64,000 bases of DNA, taken from NCBI RefSeq assembly GCF_963678795.1, contig NZ_OY787453.1, positions 310,001 through 374,000 on the forward strand, read 5' to 3'. Made by a program: the position numbers and the translations under genes. Below the pieces are notes generated by a model that saw nothing but the letters and a program-made list of their open reading frames with translations, had not been told where the DNA came from and did not search any database. Source of the stretch: an uncultured Methanoregula sp. Its GTDB lineage: Archaea; Halobacteriota; Methanomicrobia; Methanomicrobiales; Methanospirillaceae. Positions 24,832 through 32,274 of the stretch are shown here, in pieces. How positions within the stretch are numbered: position 1 is the stretch's first letter; every line of letters begins with the position of its first letter.

Positions 24832-27800
24832 ATGGAGGGCCTGCTCCGTGATGCAGTCTCCCTGTTAGCCGGGCCCGGGCAGGTCGCCGAGATCCGGGCG
24901 CTCACCGACCAGCACACCCACAGCGGTTACTTCAGCGATCCGGATACGCTCATCCGGGCAGTGGAGCCGCTCGATGCCGATGGCTCGGTCCACGGCATCT
25001 ACATCACGCTCAACGAGGTGAACCCGGCACTCCTCTCGCGCCGGGCGAACCGGATCAAGATGCGACTCGGCAAAAAGGACAGCACAACGAGCGACGCGGA
25101 TATCCTGCGTCGCCGCTGGCTCCCCATTGATATCGACCCGGCACGGCCAAGCGGGGTTTCGAGCACGGACGAGGAACATGATCTCGCTCTGGTTAAGGCC
25201 GGAGAGATAGCCCGCTGGATCGCCGGGCTCGGTTTCCCTGAGCCGGTCTGTGCAGACTCCGGCAACGGGGCTCACCTGCTCTACCGTATCGATTTATCGA
25301 ACGATGAAGCGGCAAGAGCGCTCATCAAAGCGTGTCTTACAACGCTTGACGCACTCTTCTCGGATGAACGGGTAACCGTGGATACGGCGAACTTCAACGC
25401 GGCCCGTATCTGGAAACTGTACGGTACGGTCTCAAGGAAAGGTGATGACACGACCGACCGCCCGCACCGGAGGAGTCGGATTCTCTCGGCCCCGGATGAA
25501 CTGATGGTTGTAAGCCTGGACCAGCTCCGCGATCTTGCTGCCCGGCTCCCCACCGAGCAGCATGCACAGGCGGCCGGTCCAGTGGAAACAAAGGGGTATA
25601 AAAATATTTTCAACTTGCCGGACTGGCTCCACGGTCACGGGATTGTGGTAAAATCTGAAAAGCCCTATGCAAACGGGCGTTTGTATGTTCTTGACCAGTG
25701 CCCGTTCTCTTCAGCCCACAAGGACGGGGCGTTTGCGATCCGGTTTGGCAGCGGTGCGGTCTTTGCCGGTTGCAAGCACACTTCCTGCGGCGGGGGTACC
25801 CAGAGGTGGCAGGAACTCCGCGAGCGGTTCGAGCCGGACCGGAAAGTGTTGCGGAAGGACTGGGAGCAGAAACAGAATGTCTGGCGCAAGGAGCGGGCAA
25901 AGGCGAAAGCAGAAAACGAAGGAACGGTTGAATACCGTTTGGATCCGAAGGCCAAAGCGGATACTGAGGCAGCGGAGAGCCCGGGGCCTTGTCCGGCACA
26001 TCCCGATACCCGGGCCGCGGCGCTCGACGTGCTGGCGCATGGCGACCCGGTTGCCCTGATGCTGAAAACGTTCGGGCGGGACCATGTCGGGGACGAGATC
26101 CTTGCACTGTGCATGATCCTCGCGATGGCGTCGCAGGCCGTAAAGAACTCGGACGGGCTGCACGTCTCGGTGACCGGGGAGAGCGGCAAGGGCAAGACCC
26201 ACGCTTTCCGGAAGATGATGCAGCAGGTGCCGGACCAGTACAGGGTGAAAGGCACGGTGAGCAACAAGGCGCTCTACTACATGAAAGATCTCCGGCCCCG
26301 GACGGTTCTGATGAGCGACGATATCGATCTCTCGGACGGGATCCAGGAGATCCTGAAGTCCGCGACCTCGAACTTCCACGAGCCGATCACGCACACGACC
26401 GTGACAAAGGACCTGAATTCGCGGGTCTGCACGATCCCCGAGCGGTGCGTCTGGTGGATTGCAAAGAAGGAGGGGACCGGTGACGACCAGGTGATGAACC
26501 GGATGCTCACCTGCTGGATCGACGAGTCCGCTGAGCAGGACGCCCGGGTGCTCGCGGCAAAGCAGGAGAAGGAAGGACAGGACCCGGATTCCTGCACAGA
26601 AGAATCTCCCGGACTTGCACTCTGCCGGGATATCTGGGAAGTTCTGCACGAACAGCTGATCTGGGTGATCATCCCCTACTCGAAGAGGATCCGGTTCCAG
26701 AGGATCAGCAACCGGCGCAACCCCGATATGCTCTACGACCTGATCAAGAGCCACGCGACACTCTTCTTCATGCAGCGCAAACAGAAGACGCTTGAGGGCG
26801 GAACACTCTGCGTGTATGCAGACGAGGCGGATTTTGCTGCGGCAGCCGAAGTCTTCTCGCTCCTGAACGGGACATCGGGCGGCCAGGAGTCGAAGCTGAC
26901 AAGGAAAGAAGCCGGACTGCTCGCCGTGATCGAGAAAGCGGACATGCCTGAATTCACCATCCAGGACCTCCAGCGGCTGACCGGCGGATCCTACCTGAGC
27001 ATCTACCGGATGATCAAGGGCTACGACAGCCGGGGGAAGAACTACACGGGACTCCTTGAGAAATGCCCGGCGCTCTCGTTCACGGACCGGACCGTGACGA
27101 TGGCCGAAGAGACCGGCTATTCGGTCCGGCGCCGGACCGAGGCGTTCGAGTGGGACCGGGACCTGTACCGGCAGTGGGTGAATGGCGGGGCCTGCTGGCT
27201 CGATCCTGACTCCGGGGAAGATCACGATGATTCCCCCCATCTTTCAGCAGTTACAGCAGGTTTCAGCAGTTTTTCAGCAACTGCTGAAAATAAGACCGGG
27301 GCTTCCTGCAGTCCCGGTTCCGGCAAAGAAGGTGATTGTACAAATAATTCTGTACTAAGAGAAGGATGTTTTCAGCAAAACCGGAATCATGGAGGTGATC
27401 TGAAATCTGAAATGAGTTCTGCTCAGTGTCTGCATATTCCGCAATCTGCTGAAAACGAAAAACGATCTCCTTCAAAACCTGCCCGATCCGACAAACCCGA
27501 TTCAAACCTGGCCCCGGGTTCTTTCAGCAGCGGTACGAACAATGCTGAAAACGTGCTGAAAAATAACAATGGTGCTGAAAAACCCGGACCACCACGAACC
27601 ATCCAGGCCCGGGATTACAAGAAACTCGAAATCCCGGAGCCGAAGACCCCGTGTTATTCCTGCGGGAAGAAGGGCTCGTGGTACGTTGAGAAGTACACGG
27701 CAGAACGAAGGGGCCGTCATAAGGATCTGCAGGTGGCCCGGCGGATCTGCCGGGAGTGTTACAACGCGGCGGTGAAGGATGAGCAGGTGGCAGCGGTTCC

Positions 27801-27978
27801 TTTGCCTGACACTATCGATATTTTCCGGTGCACGCGGGTAACGGCGGATGTGGGAAAGTGCTCGGTCTGTGGAATTGCCAAGGCGGTATGGCTCGACAGA
27901 GAAGCCGGCGTGAAGCTCTGCGGGCGGTGTTACGGGAGGGGGGTGAGGGAGGATGCACGGGAGGCAGGAGTGGTGTGA
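24832..27978 (+). CDS. Primase-helicase replication protein of an integrated element
   Basis: A 1,048-residue protein. Residues 1-245 are an archaeo-eukaryotic primase/prim-pol domain: WLPIDIDPARP near 96-106 (catalytic Asp pair), SGNGAHLLYRI at 143-153, and NAARIWKLYGT at 189-199. Residues 290-320 look like a CHC2-type zinc site (Cys290, His296, Cys314, Cys319). An AAA+ ATPase follows, Walker A GESGKGKT at 449-456 and Walker B TVLMSDDIDL at 491-500. A winged helix lies near 690-760, then a low-complexity linker (about 805-925) and two C-terminal zinc ribbons (CYSCGKKGSW, CSVCGIAKAV...CGRCYGRG). Such proteins replicate plasmids and viruses. GGTGGTGACC precedes the ATG. The linker DNA carries the symmetric 8-mer array. 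Confidence 0.88.
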   Translation: MEGLLRDAVSLLAGPGQVAEIRALTDQHTHSGYFSDPDTLIRAVEPLDADGSVHGIYITLNEVNPALLSRRANRIKMRLGKKDSTTSDADILRRRWLPIDIDPARPSGVSSTDEEHDLALVKAGEIARWIAGLGFPEPVCADSGNGAHLLYRIDLSNDEAARALIKACLTTLDALFSDERVTVDTANFNAARIWKLYGTVSRKGDDTTDRPHRRSRILSAPDELMVVSLDQLRDLAARLPTEQHAQAAGPVETKGYKNIFNLPDWLHGHGIVVKSEKPYANGRLYVLDQCPFSSAHKDGAFAIRFGSGAVFAGCKHTSCGGGTQRWQELRERFEPDRKVLRKDWEQKQNVWRKERAKAKAENEGTVEYRLDPKAKADTEAAESPGPCPAHPDTRAAALDVLAHGDPVALMLKTFGRDHVGDEILALCMILAMASQAVKNSDGLHVSVTGESGKGKTHAFRKMMQQVPDQYRVKGTVSNKALYYMKDLRPRTVLMSDDIDLSDGIQEILKSATSNFHEPITHTTVTKDLNSRVCTIPERCVWWIAKKEGTGDDQVMNRMLTCWIDESAEQDARVLAAKQEKEGQDPDSCTEESPGLALCRDIWEVLHEQLIWVIIPYSKRIRFQRISNRRNPDMLYDLIKSHATLFFMQRKQKTLEGGTLCVYADEADFAAAAEVFSLLNGTSGGQESKLTRKEAGLLAVIEKADMPEFTIQDLQRLTGGSYLSIYRMIKGYDSRGKNYTGLLEKCPALSFTDRTVTMAEETGYSVRRRTEAFEWDRDLYRQWVNGGACWLDPDSGEDHDDSPHLSAVTAGFSSFSATAENKTGASCSPGSGKEGDCTNNSVLREGCFQQNRNHGGDLKSEMSSAQCLHIPQSAENEKRSPSKPARSDKPDSNLAPGSFSSGTNNAENVLKNNNGAEKPGPPRTIQARDYKKLEIPEPKTPCYSCGKKGSWYVEKYTAERRGRHKDLQVARRICRECYNAAVKDEQVAAVPLPDTIDIFRCTRVTADVGKCSVCGIAKAVWLDREAGVKLCGRCYGRGVREDAREAGVV
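27242..27580. repeat. Symmetric array of ten TTTCAGCA/TGCTGAAA sites inside the primase-helicase gene
   Basis: Forward copies (TTTCAGCA) start at 27242, 27261, 27272, 27370 and 27522; reverse copies (TGCTGAAA) start at 27282, 27447, 27543, 27554 and 27573. The copies fall in all three codon phases, so they are not explained by a repeated peptide. Orientation order FFFRFRFRRR is its own reverse complement. Four of five pairs share a midpoint of 27411-27412. A degenerate TTACAGCA lies at 27251. Spacings of 10, 11 and 19 are close to whole helical turns. This resembles an origin or a protein-assembly site inside the replication gene. Confidence 0.9.
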
Positions 27979-27987
27979 CGAACAATC

Positions 27988-28371
27988 GACTCAGTCATGT
28001 AACATCCGACCCGGCATCATAGTGGAATTCACAGAAATCAATGGGGCCGGATTGGGGCCTGAGGGGTCTTGGAAGAATTAGGACAAACAAGACATGAATG
28101 GGACATTAATGAGACAAATGAGACATCGAATCTCAAAAATTAAAGGGCCAGAGAAGGGGGGCCTGAAGGGCCAGTCTTCCGCCGGAGGAGAAAGGTCTGA
28201 CCTGCCCGGCTGATTGACTCATTTTTGTAACATATGACTCAAGCCACCGCCGGAATTCCCGGAAAACAAAAAGGCCACAGAAGAGCCAAAAGAGCCAGGC
28301 ACCGGTTTGATGTTACCATTCTGTCGTGAGTCTTCTTTTCCAATCGACTCAGAATGGTAACATACGACTCA
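27988..28371. repeat. GACTCA-N5-GTAACAT iteron-like repeats with a 14-bp inverted repeat
   Basis: Three direct copies of GACTCA-N5-GTAACAT-N2-GAC lie at 27988-28010, 28216-28240 and 28346-28370, and an inverted variant at 28310-28332. The last two form a perfect inverted repeat, ATGTTACCATTCTG (28310-28323) and CAGAATGGTAACAT (28350-28363), with a 26-base loop. Between copies 1 and 2, five RGACAW units start at 28081, 28090, 28101, 28112 and 28121, at 9-11-base spacing. This stretch follows the primase-helicase gene directly and contains no gene. Confidence 0.85.
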
Positions 28372-28484
28372 GCAGGTATCGCAGTTTGGTGATACGATAA
28401 TAAAGGTATCAGTGAGAACAAAAAAATCTGGTACGAAATCACCGGATGATCCGGAGAATTTCCCGGTCTTCCTGGTAAAATAGT

Positions 28485-28811
28485 TCAATCCAGGTTCAGA
28501 AGGTCCCGTATGAGAGCAACGATCGCGAGCCGGTGCTGTTCACTGACGGCACCGATGCGATGCCGGAACCGTTCCCGGTCCAAGGTAACGATCTGGAATA
28601 CGAGTGCAACACTCACGGCATCGAGGCCGTTATGCGTGTCCGGGGAAATGGTGAGGGTATGCGAAAACCGTGCGCTGCTCATGCTGCTGGTCAGCGGGAC
28701 GACAAGAACGAGCCCGTTCGCACCACCGACAATAATTGCGGGTCTCGTCCCCCGCTGCTCATGTCCTTTCGCATCGGTGAGATCTACAAGCCAGACAGCA
28801 CCGTTCTTCAT
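28485..28811 (-). CDS. MazF/PemK-family mRNA interferase toxin
   Basis: A 108-residue toxin of the MazF/PemK/CcdB-like fold that cleaves RNA. The N-terminal GAVWLVDLTDAKGHEQRGTR and PAIIVGGANG, with VLVVPLTSS, are family hallmarks; the RGTRP arginine and the Thr/Ser of PLTSS are the catalytic region. It starts four bases after the stop of an unrelated-looking upstream gene that may be its antitoxin, since no short AbrB-type MazE is present. Probably a stability module of the element. Confidence 0.85.
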   Translation of the reverse strand: MKNGAVWLVDLTDAKGHEQRGTRPAIIVGGANGLVLVVPLTSSMSSARFSHTLTISPDTHNGLDAVSVALVFQIVTLDRERFRHRIGAVSEQHRLAIVALIRDLLNLD

Positions 28812-28815
28812 CGGG

Positions 28816-29346
28816 TTAGTGCTCCAGTGTTTTTAATGAAGCCCTCTGCCAGATGTCCGTCTCCTTTTTCAGGTCTTCGAGATCCTTCCGGGTGGGCTTA
28901 TAGAGGAACTCTTTTGCTTTTGAGATGCCGAGGGCAATCTGGGCCTCTGAATAAAACGGTTTCAGCCGTTTTACCTGCCGTGATGCTTCGAGCGGATCAC
29001 AATCCTGCCGGATCGCATAATACCCGTAGGTTGCGCCGACTTCGAGGGGGACGGGTTTGAGCCCGAAGATCCTGCCGAGCTCGCCCGCGGCCTCTTTTTC
29101 TGCGGTATTCAGCCGGGAGCCGGTTTCCAGGTTCTCGAATTCGGGCGTATATGCAAACAGGTCCTTCGTCAGGTCCGGAGAGTAGGGTCCCCGCACATAG
29201 AGACTGCAGGAATACCCGAGGTCGATACCTTTGAGCTCAAGCAGGCAGACGAGTTTCTGGGCGATGAGCCGGTCGTCGAACCGTGCGATATCGAATTCAA
29301 AGCCCAGTTCTTTAAAGAAGGCAATTACTTTTTTCCGTTTTTCCAT
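28816..29346 (-). CDS. YwgA/Panacea-like protein, possible antitoxin of the MazF toxin
   Basis: A 176-residue all-helical protein. IAQKLVCLLELKGIDLGYSC followed by SLYVRGPYSPDLTKDLF resembles the YwgA family and, more distantly, SocA/Panacea antitoxin domains. It ends four bases before the toxin start and begins three bases after the wHTH gene stop, so the three are one operon. The usual MazE antitoxin is missing, which makes this the best antitoxin candidate; that is inference. Confidence 0.6.
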   Translation of the reverse strand: MEKRKKVIAFFKELGFEFDIARFDDRLIAQKLVCLLELKGIDLGYSCSLYVRGPYSPDLTKDLFAYTPEFENLETGSRLNTAEKEAAGELGRIFGLKPVPLEVGATYGYYAIRQDCDPLEASRQVKRLKPFYSEAQIALGISKAKEFLYKPTRKDLEDLKKETDIWQRASLKTLEH

Positions 29347-29349
29347 AAT

Positions 29350-29676
29350 TCATGCACCGCAGTGGAGGAACCGGCACAGCCAGGTCCGTGTTCTTTTCCA
29401 TTCATCCTGTCCTTCAGTCGTGATGATATAGAGTTCGAGTTCTTTTCCTTCCGAGGTTATCTTCTCGGAAGTGAGATAGCCCATGTCTTTTAACACATTG
29501 AGGTTGGCAAACAGCACGCCGTCATTGATGTCGAGCGCCGCCTTGAGTTCGCGGTAGGTGGCCCCATCGGGTCCGAGGGCGGCAAGGCTCGCGAGCAGTT
29601 TCAGCCGGACGAGCGAGAAGACTTTCGCGTTGAGCCCTTCGGATTCATTCAGGATGGAGAGGATATCATTCTGCAT
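29350..29676 (-). CDS. Winged-helix transcriptional regulator
   Basis: A 108-residue ArsR/MarR-like regulator: RLKLLASLAALGPDGATYRE then LKAALDINDGVLFANLNVLK is a textbook winged helix, with the wing at YLTSEKITSEGKELELYIIT. It heads the toxin operon. About 60 bases upstream lies a palindrome with several TTTACTT half-sites, likely its own operator. The C-terminal tail RTWLCRFLHCGA contains two Cys with no known role. Confidence 0.75.
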   Translation of the reverse strand: MQNDILSILNESEGLNAKVFSLVRLKLLASLAALGPDGATYRELKAALDINDGVLFANLNVLKDMGYLTSEKITSEGKELELYIITTEGQDEWKRTRTWLCRFLHCGA

Positions 29677-29724
29677 ACGGTATCACTCCCTTGTTCTTTT
29701 CATGATGATTGGTGGCCCGGTTTA

Positions 29725-29759
29725 TTTACTTTGTTATTTACTTAAAGTTTAAAGTAAAT
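29725..29759. promoter_or_regulatory. Palindromic operator candidate of the toxin operon
   Basis: ATTTACTT (29736-29743) and AAGTAAAT (29752-29759) form an inverted repeat, and a third half-site TTTACTT starts at about 29725. The stretch is AT-rich and lies between the leftward wHTH gene and the rightward zinc-finger frame, so it could control both. Confidence 0.6.
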
Positions 29760-30045
29760 GAACGCAGGGGTCGGGGCATTAGTCCCGTTGCCGGGAACCG
29801 TGGATGTTTCCCGGTGTTGTCGCGTGAATGCTGATGTGGGGAAGTGTTCGGTGTGCGGGGTCGCCCCGGCGGAGTGGGTGGACCGGGAGGCCGGCGTGAA
29901 GCTGTGCGGGCGGTGTTATGGGAGGGGGGTGTCGGGAAAACAGTTCTCCCGCATCATCTCAAGGAACCTGAACATGATCTCACGAGGAAATTATTTTGAA
30001 CCGTGCCGGAAAGCACCGGAGAACCCGTCCAGGAACAGCCGGTAA
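29758..30045 (+). pseudogene. Detached copy of the primase-helicase C-terminal zinc ribbon
   Basis: A 95-residue frame. Its first 60 residues, VGALVPLPGTVDVSRCCRVN then ADVGKCSVCGVAPAEW and AGVKLCGRCYGRGV, match the last 60 residues of the primase-helicase, after which the frames diverge. The four Cys of the ribbon are intact. It starts right at the edge of the palindromic operator, without a ribosome binding site. Either a duplication remnant or a small independent zinc-ribbon protein. Confidence 0.6.
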
Positions 30046-30188
30046 TGTATTATTTTGATGTTACGGTTTGGACGATCACGCACCCGGAATAAAAAGATTC
30101 CATGAATCCCCCCCTTCAGCAAAACCTAAGACCCCATTCCTACAGAGTACTATTTCAGCCCACGGGCCCGGGGGCAGGAGCCAGAAAA

Positions 30189-30692
30189 ATGGCAGATTTC
30201 GTACAGAATGGAAACATCAAGAGTGCAGTCCGCACCCTTGCAGAACCAATTGCAGACGCAGCGGCGTTCAACACGATCGTCCAGTCGGTCATCACGACCA
30301 ACCCGTTTGCCTGTGTAGCCTACATGACCGCCGGCGAGAGCCACCCCGCCGTTGAGAAGACCCGTGAATCCTATACGGCGAGATTCATCTACCAGGATGC
30401 CAAAGCCAGGACGGTTGGCAACACCACCGAGAAGTACAACAGCCTTGCCGGTTACAACGCAGGGATCACGGCCGTGCTCGCAGGAACGGGCAACATCGCG
30501 GCCCACGCCGGCACCATTGTCCACGATGCCGACAATGATGCATTCTCCGCGTTCCTGAAATGCCATGATCCGAATGGCGAGATCTACATCGTGAACTTCA
30601 GCCGCAGCAGAGTCACGGTCACCTCGTACCAGGACGATGCGATCCGGACAAAGGTTGAGACCTGGGCGGACAGCGTTGCGGCCCTTGCCTGA
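30189..30692 (+). CDS. Hypothetical element protein, 167 residues
   Basis: Starts MADFVQNGNIKSAVRTLAEP eight bases after GGAG. Composition is balanced, with the sequence AYMTAGESHPAVEKTRESYT and a C-terminal beta-like GEIYIVNFSRSRVTVTSYQD. No family recognised. It heads a rightward block of four genes, the last being a membrane protein, so a structural (virion or conjugation) or membrane-complex role is conceivable but not shown. Confidence 0.6.
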   Translation: MADFVQNGNIKSAVRTLAEPIADAAAFNTIVQSVITTNPFACVAYMTAGESHPAVEKTRESYTARFIYQDAKARTVGNTTEKYNSLAGYNAGITAVLAGTGNIAAHAGTIVHDADNDAFSAFLKCHDPNGEIYIVNFSRSRVTVTSYQDDAIRTKVETWADSVAALA

Positions 30693-30776
30693 TCGTACCG
30701 GACGAAACGACCGGGGGGAGGAGACTAACCTGTCCCCTCCTTTTCCGGTCCGGTCGTCCCTTTGCCGAGGACCATT

Positions 30777-30941
30777 ATGGATATTGAAACATTAGGGATT
30801 GTGCTCGGGGCCGTGCTCCCGATCTATCCGGTATTGTTCACGATCCACCAGAAGATCGGGCAATATGACGAGATCGTCGAGGAGTTCAGGAAACTCCGAA
30901 GCGAGCACGAAAGCTACCGGGAGATATATCATGGAACCTGA
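30777..30941 (+). CDS. Small membrane protein with C-terminal helix (54 residues)
   Basis: One transmembrane helix at residues 4-22 (ETLGIVLGAVLPIYPVLFTI) followed by a charged coiled-coil-like helix (QYDEIVEEFRKLRSEHESYR). The shape recalls holin-sized or phage accessory proteins. Its end overlaps the next gene by 11 bases, supporting cotranslation. Confidence 0.6.
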   Translation: MDIETLGIVLGAVLPIYPVLFTIHQKIGQYDEIVEEFRKLRSEHESYREIYHGT

Positions 30942-31407
30942 AACCGACATGCAGCCGGTCGCAACCGTGACCGGGCTGTACCGGGGAGCCTCGCAGGGTC
31001 TTGAGCCGCTTTCGAGCAGCATTCCGCTGTTCCGCGACTGGGTACGGCGCAATCCCATCTTCTACGAGCTGGACCTGCACCCGGAGCAGGACGATGAAAA
31101 TCTTATCATCGACCTGATTTACGATAACCTCGCACCCATCCGGCTGCCGGACCTGATGAGGGGAACGGATATCCCGCACGGGTTCCGGTTCTGGCCCGAC
31201 TGGTTTTACATCCCGCCGTACGGCGAGATGCACGACATCGATGGCCGCCGGGTTTACCCGCGAGCACCGGGCATCCACACGATCCAGATCCGGACCGCCC
31301 GGCGTAAATTCGCGCAGATGGGCCGGGTCCGGGACTTCAGCCCGGAGAATGGGGGATACACGAGCCCGGTCTTTAAAATCCGGATTGCGGAGGGAGGCAA
31401 TGTTTGA
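30931..31407 (+). CDS. Hypothetical element protein, 158 residues
   Basis: Starts MEPETDMQPVATVTGLYRGA. The middle is rich in aromatic and Pro residues (GFRFWPDWFYIPPYGEMHDI) and the end basic. No transmembrane segment and no family recognised. It overlaps the small membrane protein upstream and the multi-helix membrane protein downstream, so all three are probably made together. Confidence 0.6.
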   Translation: MEPETDMQPVATVTGLYRGASQGLEPLSSSIPLFRDWVRRNPIFYELDLHPEQDDENLIIDLIYDNLAPIRLPDLMRGTDIPHGFRFWPDWFYIPPYGEMHDIDGRRVYPRAPGIHTIQIRTARRKFAQMGRVRDFSPENGGYTSPVFKIRIAEGGNV

Positions 31408-31981
31408 GAACGGGATGCAGACCCGGGCCGCAATCTGCGGCACCGGGATCCTGCTCGGGCTGGTCCTGGTGCTGGCCCGGCTTCCCCTCCTGCTGCTGAT
31501 CGTCCCGGTCGCAATTCTCTTCCTCGGTCTCGTTGCGGACCCGGAGGAGACCCACGCGGTCTGGTACGGGATGCTCTCCACGCTCGGCATCTTCTATCTC
31601 TCCGGGCTGACCGATGCCGAGCGGCTGAACTACGCGGTGAAGCGGCATTACTTCTGGTTCGGCGAGGTCGGGATGGCCGCAGGACTGGCCGGCCTGTTCG
31701 CGGTCCCGGCCGGGATCTTCCTTGCCGGCCGGGCAGAGATCACGCTCGCGTTCCTGGGCGCAGCGGTTCTGTTCCTGCCGCTCTTCGTGTTCCTGCCGAA
31801 GCTGATGCAGCGGGCGATGAAGGCTGATGCAGATGCAGCGATCGGGGCGTTCGGCAAGAACGAGCATATCAGGAAAGTGTTCTGGACCCTGTTCGTTGCA
31901 ATGGCCGGGCTGGTGCTCGCCCGGGTCGTGGAGCCGGGGGTGGCGCAGCAGATTGTCGGGATTATTACGGGGATAGGATAA
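31400..31981 (+). CDS. Multi-spanning membrane protein of the element
   Basis: A 193-residue protein with about five hydrophobic segments (ILLGLVLVLARLPLLLLIVP, VGMAAGLAGLFAVPAGIFLA, ITLAFLGAAVLFLPLFVFLP and a C-terminal VAMAGLVLARVV). GGAGGGAGG immediately before the ATG is a strong site; the start overlaps the previous gene by eight bases. Its C-terminal 31 residues reappear, diverged, in a fragment at 34928-35050. Unknown function. Confidence 0.65.
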   Translation: MFENGMQTRAAICGTGILLGLVLVLARLPLLLLIVPVAILFLGLVADPEETHAVWYGMLSTLGIFYLSGLTDAERLNYAVKRHYFWFGEVGMAAGLAGLFAVPAGIFLAGRAEITLAFLGAAVLFLPLFVFLPKLMQRAMKADADAAIGAFGKNEHIRKVFWTLFVAMAGLVLARVVEPGVAQQIVGIITGIG

Positions 31982-32274
31982 CAAACCGGGTATTAACTGA
32001 AGGATCCCACCGAAACCTCCTTTCATCCCTCACTTTTTCTTCTTCGGTCCGCACACTACCATTTCATCATCGTCAATCATAGGGATCGTCATGAGTTCAT
32101 CAGATACCCTGGAGATCAATCGATGGCAAATGTCTGGAGACAATAACCCGCTGCCGGTTTACCTGAGCCCGAATTGCCGGGAAAATCTTTCAGGTGACTT
32201 TTAGAACAGAGTAATAAGGTATTTTCAGTCCGGCAGTATTACATCATAATTGTCAGGATAACTGTCAGGACACT

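Noticed and set aside
25711..27240. 509-codon open frame on the minus strand
   Set aside because: It lies entirely antisense to the primase-helicase, whose domains are clear; the long frame is a by-product of GC-rich third positions.
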